Source: Beroe forskalii (taxonomy: Eukaryota > Ctenophora > Nuda > Beroida > Beroidae). From it: a stretch of 64,000 nt of DNA. Within the stretch, counting starts at the first letter, position 1. Each line of letters opens with the position of its first letter. Shown here one piece after another: positions 32,520-42,853 of the stretch. Both the position numbers and the translations under genes were made by a program. The notes under the pieces are model-generated. The model saw nothing but the letters and a program-made list of their open reading frames with translations, was not told where the DNA came from and made no database searches. The stretch is taken from assembly GCA_011033025.1 (NCBI GenBank), contig WFMF01000070.1, positions 558,001 through 622,000 of the forward strand. The letters run 5' to 3'.

Positions 32520-34487
32520 CGCCACTCTTACCTCACTCACTCTTAGTGTCACTGGTATACGGGAGTCAATAAGGTGCCCCAGAGCGGGGAGGGCGCGAGT
32601 TCAGGACAGTGCCACATCGTGAAATTCGTGGGAACATTACCACATTTGACGGACAGCGATATCCGTGGAAACATCACCACATATGTCAGGAGTAAAGTCC
32701 AGCGATGATTAAAAAATACTGGCGAACATTTACGGCTGAAATTTGATGTGATGGGAGAATGATGAGGATTGAATGGAAACAAATCTAATGATTGAGAGTA
32801 TTCTAATCTAATGATTGAGATTATTCTAATTTTGGTCATCAAGTGACCAGCATGTACATGACAGATACAGAAGCATTCAAATTTATACAGATCGTTATAG
32901 ACCTGTGTTAGTGTGCGCAATGATTTTAGATTTCAAATGTACTCCTGATGTGTACGTTAGATCAGAGATATTGCAGTGTTTTTTATGATTCAATACGATT
33001 CTTCTGAGTTCATTTTTACAGAGAAACCGTCATCTTGTAGTTCATAGGTTCATATAACTTGAAAATCACCACCCTTATCCTCCCTAAATTGAAAGTTTAT
33101 CTTCGGTTTTTCATCTCTGGTATTTCAATTTTTGAGGTTTAAAAACTTGCTCAACAAGGTATCTGATTATTTGAATATTTGACTTTAAGAAAGAGACCGA
33201 TAAATTTCTAGCAAAAAGATCAAACTTATAAGGCAGGGGTCTGGGGCCCTGGGGGCGGCAGCCCCCAGAAGCCAGACGTTGAATTGATGTCTCAATAGGA
33301 TTTTTAACCTCATTTCAGTCTAATTTTAAGGCTAGTTCAAGATATTTGATCACATTACACAAAAAAAGTATCTATAAAAAGGGCAATGTTGGGGGTCTGG
33401 GAGCGGCAGCCCCCAGAAGGCCAACATTTGGACAAATGCCATCTCAATAAGACTTTTACCGTCATTCAGTCCAGGGGGCGGCGACACAGGCGGCTGCCTC
33501 CCCCTTTTGGGTAGGTGATATGGAAATGTTGTTTATTTCTATAAGATGAGAGCTTTGAGCCAACAAAATAAAACATTTAACAGGTTTTGGATGGTTTTGA
33601 ATGTAACTCGCCATCCCCTTTGTAGAAATCTGGCTACGCCCTGATTCAGTCATTCATGTCTAATTTTGATGTATAAGCATATCAGTTCTTTGGTAGGAGA
33701 AATGTTTACAGAAACGAAAATAAAACTCATTTTAGGCGGGCCTTGGATGTGGGAGCGTTAGCTCCCAGAAGCCAGACGTTTGGAGCAAATCGAAATTGGG
33801 GTGCCATCTCAGTATGATATTTGCCCTCATTTCAGTCCAAATCTTTCACAGTATCACAATTAAAATGCACTTAATCTTCGCTTGTCCAAGACATAAGATA
33901 ATTAATTTATCCAATTTAGATGAGAAATGATATGTATTGTCTTTGCCCTTTAGACTTTTGTTGATAGATTAATCATATGCATGCTGCTTATTAATCCTCG
34001 TTCTCATTGAATATCAAAATAATAGCCATCATCAAAGCAATGATAATCTTGGGCTTTATCAAAAACATTCCCTTTAGCTATCCTAAATTCTGCTCTTGGA
34101 CAACCGAAAATGATCCTGGAAAAGCGAATGGGGTCCTTAGTTTTCCTCATTTGGTTTTTGGTTTCAAGTCACATAGCACATCTCAAAAATAGATGACAAT
34201 TTCACAATTTTTCCACCACTTATCACCAAATTTTGTTTGTTTTTTTTTTTCAAATCTTTGAAAATTTTTGCTTGTAGAAAAATTTTTATCCTCGCCCTGG
34301 GCCTTATCCTCCCTATGGGAAATGGATTTCAACTTTTGTGAAGGGGTGACAAAAAGGTATCATTGTCATCGTTCCCATGGATATGTGAGTTGTAAATTCC
34401 TCCTAGTGACACCTTAGCTAGCTATGGTAGGTGATAGGAATTTTAGGACGTTACATTTGAAAGCACTCCTTACGGTAAGGACCTTAC
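32520..34487. other. Non-coding; includes a 1.3-kb insert absent from copy 1
   Basis: 32520-33040 matches copy 1. 33041-34349 is missing there and contains three degenerate copies of a GGGGGCGGCAGCCCCCAGAA-type hairpin (about 33245, 33395, 33475) and a CCTTATCCTCCCTA motif near both its ends. On - this is the intron downstream of the PRKAR1 exon at 34488. No further PRKAR1 exon was found here. Confidence 0.5.
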
Positions 34488-34609
34488 CTCCATGATTATG
34501 TAGAAGTGATCCCCGGGGTCGCCTTGCTTCACCACGATGTCCTGGTCTTGGAACGTCACACTCTCCAAAGCATCAGCCACTATCAAGCGCTCCCAGTTGT
34601 CTAGCGTCT
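34488..34609 (-). CDS. PRKAR1 exon: start of cyclic-nucleotide-binding domain B
   Basis: Part of the type I regulatory subunit of cAMP-dependent protein kinase, which holds the catalytic subunit inactive until cAMP binds. On -, acceptor TTTTCCTTCAG precedes 122 bases (2 + 40 codons) reading [40 protein letters not shown], then donor GTAAGG. The family has the same order (S-I-L-E-S-L-D-K-W-E-R-L-T-V-A-D-A-L). The start phase completes the Glu codon split after the exon at 36250-36370. The following exon, with the domain-B phosphate-binding cassette, was not found in the window. Confidence 0.93.
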
Positions 34610-34792
34610 CTGAAGGAAAACGGTAGAGGGGGAAGGTGAAAGTAGCGTCTCTCTCTCTCTCTCTCTGAGAGAGACGAGGCAAACTCGACCTCGGGTTGAA
34701 CTCGATCGTTTACTGGTTAGAGTAGAAAAGTGAGATGTTAATCATGATAATGGGCACTTGAATCTCAATCTGTTCGACGAAGATGCGGAAAA

Positions 34793-36274
34793 ATAGTGCT
34801 AAGATAAGCAATCCTTACCGAGTATTCTTGAGAATAGTGTAAAACATTCTTGAGGAATAGTGCTAAGATAAGCAATCCTTACCGAGTATACATAGAAACA
34901 TTCTTGAGGAATAGTGCTAAGATAAGCAATCCCTTACCGAGTATAGAAACATTCTTGAGGAATAGTGCTAAGATAAGCAATCCTTACCGAGTATAGAAAC
35001 ATTCTTGAGGAATAGTGCTAGATAAGCAATCCTACGATAGAAACATTCTTGAGGAATAGTGCTAAGATAAGCAATCCTTACCGAGTATTGAAACATTCTT
35101 GAGGAATAGTGCTAAGATAAGCAATCCTTACCGAGTATTGAAACATTCTTGAGGAATAGTGCTAAAGATAAGCAATCCTTACTGATAGAAACATTCTTGA
35201 GGAATAGTGCTAAGATAAGCAATCCTTACCGAGTATAGAAACATTCTTGAGGAATAGTGCTAAGATAAGCAATCCTTACCGAGTATTGAAACATTCTTGA
35301 GGGAATAGTGCTAAGATAAGCAATCCTTACCGAGTATTGAAACATTCTTGAGGAATAGTGCTAAGATAAGCAATCCTTACCGAGTATTGAAACATTCTTG
35401 AGGAATAGTGCTAAGATAAGCAATCCTTACCGAGTATAGAAACATTCTTGAGGAATAGTGCTAAGATAAGCAATCCTTACCGAGTATTGAAACATTCTTG
35501 AGGAATAGTGCTAAGATAAGCAATCCTTACCGAGTATTGAAACATTCTTGAGGAATAGTGCTAAGATAAGCAATCCTTGAGGAATACCAAGATGAGTATT
35601 GAAACATTCTTGAGGAATAGTGCTAAGATAAGCAATCCTTACCGAGTATTGAAACATTCTTGAGGAATAGTGCTAAGATAAGCAATCCTTACCGAGTATT
35701 GAAACATTCTTGAGGAATAGTGCTAAGATAAGCAATCCTTACCGAGTATAGAAACATTCTTGAGGAATAGTGCTAAGATAAGCAATCCTTACCGAGTATT
35801 GAAACATTCTTGAGGAATAGTGCTAAGATAAGCAATCCTTACCGAGTATTGAAACATTCTTGAGGAATAGTGCTAAGATAAGCAATCCTTACCGAGTATT
35901 GAAACATTCTTGAGGAATAGTGCTAAGATAAGCAATCCTTACTTGAGGAATAGTGCTAAGAAACATTCTTTGAAACATTCTTGAGAATAGTGCTAAGATA
36001 AGCAATCCTTACCGAGTATAGAAACATTCTTGAGGAATAGTGCTAAGATAAAGCAATCCTTACCGAGTATTGAAACATTCTTGAGGAATAGTGCTAAGAT
36101 ATAAGCAATCCTTACCTTGAGGAATAGTGCTAAGATAAGCAATCCTTACCGAGTATAGAATCATTCTTGAGGAAAAGTGCTAAGATAAGCAATCCTTACC
36201 GAGTATAGAAACATTCTTGAGGAATAGTGCTAAGATAAGCAATCCTTACCGAGTATTGAAACATTCTTGAGGAA
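34793..36274 (-). repeat. 50-bp exon-intron-junction satellite, copy 2
   Basis: Same unit as 18079-23467, about 29 units by length. On -, it begins at the end of the exon at 36250-36370: the first unit's exon half is the real exon end (36250-36274) and the array fills the start of the intron. At the other end it runs into TATTTTTCCGCATCTTC, the single-copy continuation of the intron. Many units here have TATA in place of TATT before GAAACATTC on +. Each unit offers CTCG|GTAAGG. Confidence 0.95.
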
Positions 36275-36370
36275 TGATTCGTACAGCTTGCGCTTCCTGA
36301 TGGTATTCGCCATTAGGATCTTGCGGTAGGTGTGTCCGTCGATTGCCCACAGTTTGACATCAGTCTTCGC
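36250..36370 (-). CDS. PRKAR1 exon: end of cAMP domain A and linker helix
   Basis: On -, acceptor GTCCATCAG is followed by 121 bases (40 codons + 1) reading [40 protein letters not shown], then G and donor GTAAGG. In the family this is the region after the domain-A phosphate-binding cassette, including the Trp of V-K-L-W and the R-K-R-K helix leading to domain B. Phase 0 at the start fits the exon at 38557-38714; phase 1 at the end fits 34488-34609. The last 25 bases are the source of the satellite that follows. Copy 1 has lost this exon body. Confidence 0.95.
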
Positions 36371-37744
36371 CTGATGGACTTTCCACTATTAAATTGAAAC
36401 TACTAATTAAAATCATTTTCAGTGAGGTAGGGAATTTACTAGTTCAACAGATTGCCACTGCCCATAACCCAAAGAAGATCAGGCCACATAGTAAGGCCAC
36501 ATAATGAGGATAGGCAGGTGACACGGATATTACTCATTATCTGCAAATTGTTAAACAAGTCTGAAACTTTTCACAGTTGTTCTATAAAATTCAAAGTATC
36601 AAAAAAAGGAGTGAAAAAATTTACCTTCGGCAACGCCCATGAGGGCCACGCCCCGTTTTGACAATATGCGCACGGGTCAAAAAGAATTGCGCCTGCTGGA
36701 GCATTTCTTGTGCGTTGATTGTTCCCGTATGCAGGCGCTTAATTTCCTGTTCCCCGGGGCTGGTATTACTAGAACGTACGCTGTCATTTGACCGTTGTCA
36801 GTCTTATTTACTGACATAGTGAGTTGACGATAAAGCATAAAAGTGACCTCACAAATCAAGATACAATCGCGGGCGTACACCTACGGGAATTAAGAGCAAG
36901 AGTTGGTATTGAATAGATTAAAGATTTATCTGAAATAATTTTCCGTGATAAAACGCTTCTTCTATCAAGTGTGACATCGCAATACTAACAATTTTTGAAT
37001 TTTATAAATATTCCACAATCCACGTTATGCGGGCGCTATATATATTTCATTCTCCTACAATAAACAATTTTGAATTAACGCGCGCAGATCGAAATATCAC
37101 GTGGGCGATTTCGTTCCACGTGCCAAATGTTCGCGCGCGCGTTCCCGCCATTTCATAGAACTCTTTGAAGATTCGTTGCGCGCCGTTCAGAGTTTCATAA
37201 CTATGAATTATGATCACCATTTTCGTTACGCGTTAAATTTTCTTTTGTGTTGCGTTGCAGATATCAAAACATTGCACTGATCGCTAATATTGTACCCCGC
37301 CTTGATAATTTCAAGATTGAGATTCACAATATAATTATTAATTACTGACCAAGATTAAAGATTCAGATATATCATTGTTATCAATCAAGAACCGAGACAA
37401 ACTCTTATGTTTTACTTTCCTCTAGTCAATTCTTTAGATCATTCATAACTGATGGCACTAATACTGCCCATTGTAAATTGGCCGCTACTTAAAGAAATTC
37501 AAATGGCTGTGTGATTGAAATCCAATCTGATTGATTCTGTGAAGATTGATTAAGTTTTAATTTTATGATTGTTTTAAGAATTGTTAGATTTTTGATAAAG
37601 AACATCAGCATGAACAGAGCATTGAACTCGAATACCAAAGTAGCCCAGTTAGCTAGCTGCAGCCCATAATGCGAAGGATGCCACTACACCAAGCTATTCT
37701 GACGCGAGTGATATTATAAAGGAGCAGTTGATCGAAAATGTGAC
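36371..37744. other. PRKAR1 intron sequence (copy 2 only)
   Basis: Lies between two PRKAR1 exons on -. No match in copy 1. Contains a GC-richer patch with GCGCGCGCG near 37130 and otherwise ordinary AT-rich sequence. No other gene recognised. Confidence 0.5.
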
Positions 37745-38041
37745 ATGCATACATACGACGACGACATACCACCTATTTCAGATTTAACAGTACGCGTAAA
37801 GGTAGTATACACACAACCCCCAAAAAACACGATCTCTGCTAACCTTTTCTCAATGCCTTTTTGTAAAACAAAAACGCGATTGGGAACAGGAAAAAATCAT
37901 AAATCAGCTTCTGAAGGTCGTGCAGAGTTCTTTTTAGCTCAAACGAAGTGCAATTGGCATGTTTATACACAATTGTTAAGCAAAATATGCCCTAACGTGC
38001 TCAGGAAAAAAAGATATGGGCCAAAACAAGATGGAACATAA
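37745..38041 (+). CDS. 98-residue ORF of unknown function
   Basis: ATG-initiated ORF reading MHTYDDDIPPISDLTVRVKV and ending KKRYGPKQDGT. No recognised domain. Its second half is also kept in copy 1 (23468-23611) with few changes and no frameshift, which argues weakly for a real or recently coding unit. It lies in a PRKAR1 intron on the opposite strand and its stop codon abuts the 13-bp minisatellite, so it could instead be a transposon remnant or chance. Confidence 0.25.
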   Translation: MHTYDDDIPPISDLTVRVKVVYTQPPKNTISANLFSMPFCKTKTRLGTGKNHKSASEGRAEFFLAQTKCNWHVYTQLLSKICPNVLRKKRYGPKQDGT

Positions 38042-38530
38042 TAAGGGCGCATAATAAGGGAACATAATAAGGTCACATAATAAGGGCACATAATAAGGGC
38101 ACATAATCAGGGAACATAATAAGGTCACATTATAAGGGCACATAATAAGGTCACATTATAAGGGAACATAATAAGGTCACATAATAAGGTCACATAATAA
38201 GGGCACATAATAAGGGTACATGATAAGGTCACATAATAAGGTCACATAATAAGGGCACATAGTAAGGGTACATAATAAGGTCACATAATAAGGGTGCATA
38301 ATAAGGTCACATAATAAGGTCACATAATAAGGGCACATAACAAGGGTACATAATAAGGGCACATAATAAGGGTACATGATAAGGGCACATAATAAGGGCA
38401 CATGATAAGGGCACATAATAAGGGCACATAATAAGGTCACATAATAAGGGAACATAATAAGATCACATAATAAGGGAACATAGTAAGGGTACAAAATAAG
38501 GTCAGATAGTAAGGGAACATAACAAGGGCA
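38042..38530 (+). repeat. 13-bp minisatellite, copy 2
   Basis: Unit GGGCACATAATAA / GGTCACATAATAA, about 37 units by length. Same position as 23612-24872, between the unknown ORF and the PRKAR1 CNB-A exon. No TIR element is present here. Confidence 0.93.
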
Positions 38531-38556
38531 CTTGAAAAACTGAACATTTGACCCAC

Positions 38557-38714
38557 CCTGACAGTAGCAGCGCGAGGACAGCCGTGGATAAGCGCCAACT
38601 CTCCAAAACTCCCACTTTCCCCGAGAGTTGACTGCAGCACGTCGTTTATAACGATCTCCACTTCGCCGTGGTTTATTACGTAGAAGTTGTCTCCCTCGTC
38701 TCCTTGAGTGATTA
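38557..38714 (-). CDS. PRKAR1 exon: cyclic-nucleotide-binding domain A
   Basis: On -, acceptor ACACCCAG is followed by 158 bases (2 + 52 codons) reading [34 protein letters not shown] and [19 protein letters not shown], then donor GTGGGT. This is the phosphate-binding cassette of domain A: the family FGELAL...PRAATV motif supplies the Glu and Arg that bind cAMP, and both are present. The end in phase 0 fits the next exon. Upstream exons (dimerisation domain, inhibitor site) should lie at higher coordinates but were not found; the satellite-filled region starts 760 bp away. Confidence 0.95.
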
Positions 38715-39472
38715 CTGGGTGTTGTCACTCAATCATGAACTGGGGAACGGGGAAACAAATTGGGAAATAAAAGGGGGTACAAAGATTTTCCGACGTTGTC
38801 TGACCCCCTCGCAGGAGAAAACAACGTTTGACAATACAAGGAGAGTATTCCATAACCAAGCACATTGCCAAAAAGTCCACCAGGACTTCGGGGGCGCGTT
38901 TGCTCGATGTACCAAAAAAATAAATCGGTCTAAACCTGTCGTGAGACTACTATATAAGATTTGATTGAACCGCCTAGGTTTTGAGTACATGATCGGCCGT
39001 GCCTTAGCAGATATTTTCCTGTGCACACGTCTTGTTATTACCTGATCTCTGTTCTCAAGCGGTCCAGATGATCCCCAGCAGGGGAGGAGGGGTGTAGGAG
39101 TGAGAGGTGGTGTGGAGGATGTCTTAGTGTGTTGGGCGCAGGTTGCATGATAGTATGGTTTGACACTTTTTGGTTAGACTGATCGACTCGATCTGGTATG
39201 ACACGTATTAGTTGGACTCTTTCTGGTCTGACATGTTATGAGATGCCTCCTGGCACAATCTTTCTGGTGGTTCTCTCTCTTAACCCAGATGGCTGCATCG
39301 AATTGCTATCTGTCCGATTGATCTCACGCTCATACAGTCTAGTACAGGCGCGACGCGCACATTTCCTTTCACAATGCGCGCGAAAGAAACATACGTGTGC
39401 ATGTTTTTTAAGGGTCTTTTCATTTTACTGAAGCCATGCGCCGTACAAAACAGGAGATGATTCCGCGAAGTG
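38715..39472. other. PRKAR1 upstream intron, shared with copy 1
   Basis: Aligns with 28073-28788 almost base for base. It can be read as short frames (GTIFLVVLSLNPDGC), present in both copies, but there is no support for an exon. Non-coding as far as I can tell. Confidence 0.45.
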
Positions 39473-39533
39473 GACAGAAGTACTTGAGCTCACTTTTGCC
39501 AGACTTTTGCCTCGCGCGTGCGCTACAAATTTC

Positions 39534-41204
39534 TTCAGCGTGCTTGTAGGCAATAACTATTATATATTCGCTTGTTAGCATTGTTCCCGCCCTGGCCAGG
39601 GCGGTAACCCCCCGCGGTAAAAAGAAAACTGGCCAGGGGTATAAGTTAGAGATTTGAGTGTCACAGGGTGATAAGATATAATATAGATATAATATATAAT
39701 ATCATGATAATTAGGAGCAAAGTTATAAAGCCGAGATGTCAAGAACGGGATATGGTAGAGCCATGATCGAGGTCAGGTTTTGTTGATCTAAGATGGGAAA
39801 ATGTTATAGGCTATAAGAGAAGTTCTGGTGACGTCATTTTCACGTCACTATGACGTCATTTACTTAGCGAAATTTTATTTCTTTTTAAGGTCATCTTTGT
39901 GTGCATTTTTCACCAAGAAGGAATGGAGATAGCTCAAAAATGTTGAAAAATCGTTAGTTGGAAATTTAAAGAGCTTTCAGAAAATCATACGGATCATCGG
40001 GCTATCTCGATTTTCATCGAGATATATGCGATTTTCTAAGGTACGGTGAAAATCGATTTCCAAATTATAGGTCAAAACTGAAACGAGTGAGATGTACCAA
40101 GTATCTTGAGATGAGACCGGTCAAAGTATGTTCTACTAAGGCGGAATTGCTTAATAGGCTATATGGGAAATTGGTTTGAGCCTATTTTGGTGCTGTGATG
40201 ACGTCATCAAAATCGCGTAAAACCATTAAAATAACGTATTTTGCGATAAAACGCTATTTTGCACTACTTTGAACATCTCTAACTCAGAGAGTTTTCATCG
40301 GATAATGTTTTACGTCGATATTTTGCTTTTAGACCTCGAGATTTAGCTATAAAAATAGTTTCAAGGTGATCAGTCGAAAAATGTCGTCATGTGAAGCCTC
40401 TAAAAAATTGAGCCGCAAAATGGTTGAAATTGCGTTTATGACGAAAAATTGTACTGTAGTCCTATTCTGTGATACAATGGTGAACTAATAATGGTTTCTT
40501 CATGTCTCGCAGTGACTAAATGTGGGAAATATACGATGAAATAGTGAATCACGTGAGTTCACGCGAACGTTTTGTAGAAATTAGGGGATTTAAAGAAATT
40601 GATATTTACACGGAATTTTCGACTTGATTACGTTGAAATGAGTTCAAATACGACTTATGCACCTGAAATAAGATGCATGTGCTATACTTCAGCACGTGAG
40701 TACACACGGACGTTTTGCGGAAATTAGGGGATTTAAAGAAATTGATGTTTACATGGGATTTTCGACTTGATTATGTTAAAATGTGTTTAAATACGACTAA
40801 TGCGCGTGAAATTAGATCTGGTTGCCATATTTCAGCACGTGAGTACACACGGACGTTTTGTAGAAATTATGGGAGTTGAAGAAATTGATATTTACACGGG
40901 ATTTTCGAGTTGGTTACGTTGAAATGAGTTCAAATACGAATTATGTACGTGAAATTAGATCTGGTTGCTATATTTAAGCACGTGAGTTCGCGTGGACGAT
41001 TTGTAGAAATTAAGAAATATATCAATTCCAGTAATTTCAAGTTAAAATAACGTATTTTTGGACTTCGTCAGGGTGAGTTACGTGGGTTCGGCTTGCGTGT
41101 GGGCTAGTTACGTGGGTTCAGACTACACGAGGTCAAGTAACATGGGTACAAACTGCCTTTGGGCAAGTAATACGGGTTCAAACTACATACATCTGTCAAG
41201 ATAT
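39534..41204 (+). repeat. Dispersed repeat block, left copy
   Basis: Begins with a small GGCCAGG palindrome (about 39590-39640), then AT-rich sequence with several TGACGTCA motifs. The stretch from about 39960 to 41070 recurs at 59105-59960 in the same orientation (AATTTAAAGAGCTTTCAG, GCTGTGATGACGTCATCAAA, TCATGTCTCGCAGTGACTAA). Inside it a ~150-bp subrepeat around CACGTGAGTTCAC...GACGTTTTGTAGAAATTA occurs about four times, followed by a degenerate AGTTACGTGGGTTC repeat at 41070-41190. Confidence 0.8.
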
Positions 41205-41347
41205 CACCACAAAACCGTTGGACGGTTGGTCTAGTAACCCCCGCGGGTTTGGATGTGACAACGGAACCTGAAAAGAGACAAAATGTGCTGATCACATCCA
41301 AACCAGCGGGGGGTTACTAGACCAACCGTCCAACGGTTTTGGTGGTG
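41205..41347. repeat. Long near-perfect hairpin
   Basis: The arms 41205-41257 and 41293-41347 are reverse complements with only a few mismatches (AAAACCGTTGGACGGTTGGT, CTAGTAACCCCC), separated by a 35-base loop. A decayed partial arm occurs near 59985-60025. The shape fits a miniature inverted-repeat element or a fold-back remnant. No flanking duplication was identified. Confidence 0.85.
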
Positions 41348-41394
41348 TATAATAAATCTAAATTCAGGTTGAAAATGGCATAAAGCATATGTCG

Positions 41395-42831
41395 AAATAT
41401 CCTACTCAGCCCCTGTGACATAGAATTTGCTTAAACTTGCCTAAAATGTGTATTTCAATGATACAAAGCTGTGGTAAAAATTTCAACATAGGTTTATGAG
41501 TTCGTTTAGGAGCTGCGGTACTTCAAACACAAGGAAATACCGAATATCGACTTGAGATTTTTGCCACTATGGGCTATATCTCAGCCCCTGTGACATAGAA
41601 TTTGCTTAAACTTGCCTAAAATGTGTATTTCAATGATGCGAAGCTGTGGTAAAAATTTCAACATAGGTTTATGAGTTCGTTTAGGAGCTGCGGTACTTCA
41701 AACACAAGAAAATGTCAAAATCGACTTGAAAATTTTTCAGCCCCTGTGACATAGAATTTGGCCAAAAAATGTATTTCTCAAGCTGTGCCACCTTTAGTGA
41801 CTTCTAACACAAGAAAATGTCAAAAGAAAGTTTTTTTCATAATATATCTCAGCCCCTGTGACATGAATTTGCTTAAACTTGCCTAAAATGTATTTCAATG
41901 ATAAGAAGCTTTGGTAAAAATTTCAACACAGGTTTATGAGTTCGTTTAGGAGCTGCGGTACTTCAAACACAAGAAAATGTCAAAATAGCGAAAATTTTTG
42001 CCACTATGGGCTATATCTCAGCCCCTGTGACATAGAATTTGCTTAAACTTGCCTAAAATGTGTATTTCAATGATACGAAGCTGTGGTAAAAATTTCAACA
42101 TAGGTTTATGAGTTCGTTTAGGAGCTGCGGTACTTCAAACACAAGAAAATGTCAAAATAGCGAAAATTTTTGCCACTATGGGCTATATCTCAGCCCCTGT
42201 GACATAGAATTTGCTTAAACTTGCCTAAAATGCGTAATTCAATGATACGAAGCAGTGGTAAAAATTTCAGCATGGGTTTATGAGTTCGTTTAGGAGCTGT
42301 GGTACTTCAAACACAAGGAAATACCGAATATCGACTTGAGATTTTTGCCACTATGGGCTATATCTCAGCCCCTGTGACATAGAATTTGCTTAAACTTGCC
42401 TAAAATGTGTATTTCAATGATACGAAGCTGTGGTAAAAATTTCAACATAGGTTTATGAGTTCGTTTAGGAGCTGCGGTACTTCAAACACAAGAAAATGTC
42501 AAAATAGCGAAAATTTTTGCCACTATGGGCTATATCTCAGCCCCTGTGACATAGAATTTGCTTAAACTTGCCTAAAATGTGTATTTCAATGATACGAAGC
42601 TGTGGTAAAAATTTCAGCATAGGTTTATGAGTTCGTTTAGGAGCTGCGGTACTTCAAACACAAGGAAATACCGAATATCGACTTGAGATTTTTGCCACTA
42701 TGGGCTATATCTCAGCCCCCGTGACATAGAATTTGCTTAAACTTGCCTAAAATGTGTATTTCAATGATAAGAAGCTTTGGTAAAAATTTCAACACAGGTT
42801 TATGAGTTCGTTTAGGAGCTGCGGTACTTCA
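41395..42831 (+). repeat. 172-bp satellite, + block 1
   Basis: Unit about 172 bp with landmarks CAGCCCCTGTGACATAGAAT, GCTTAAACTTGCCTAAAATG and GTTCGTTTAGGAGCTGCGG. Some units are shortened by internal deletions (41740-41860). The last unit is cut by the LINE at about 42832. Confidence 0.95.
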
Positions 42832-42853
42832 AGAAAATTTTCTTAGTAAAAAT

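Larger units (their letters stand above)
31510..39472. repeat. Segmental duplication, copy 2
   Basis: The better-preserved counterpart of 16170-28788. It keeps all three PRKAR1 exons in order and phase, a shorter 50-bp array (about 1.5 kb) and an empty site for the TIR element. It ends at about 39472, only two bases before the 59-bp inverted repeat that opens the satellite-filled region. Confidence 0.9.
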
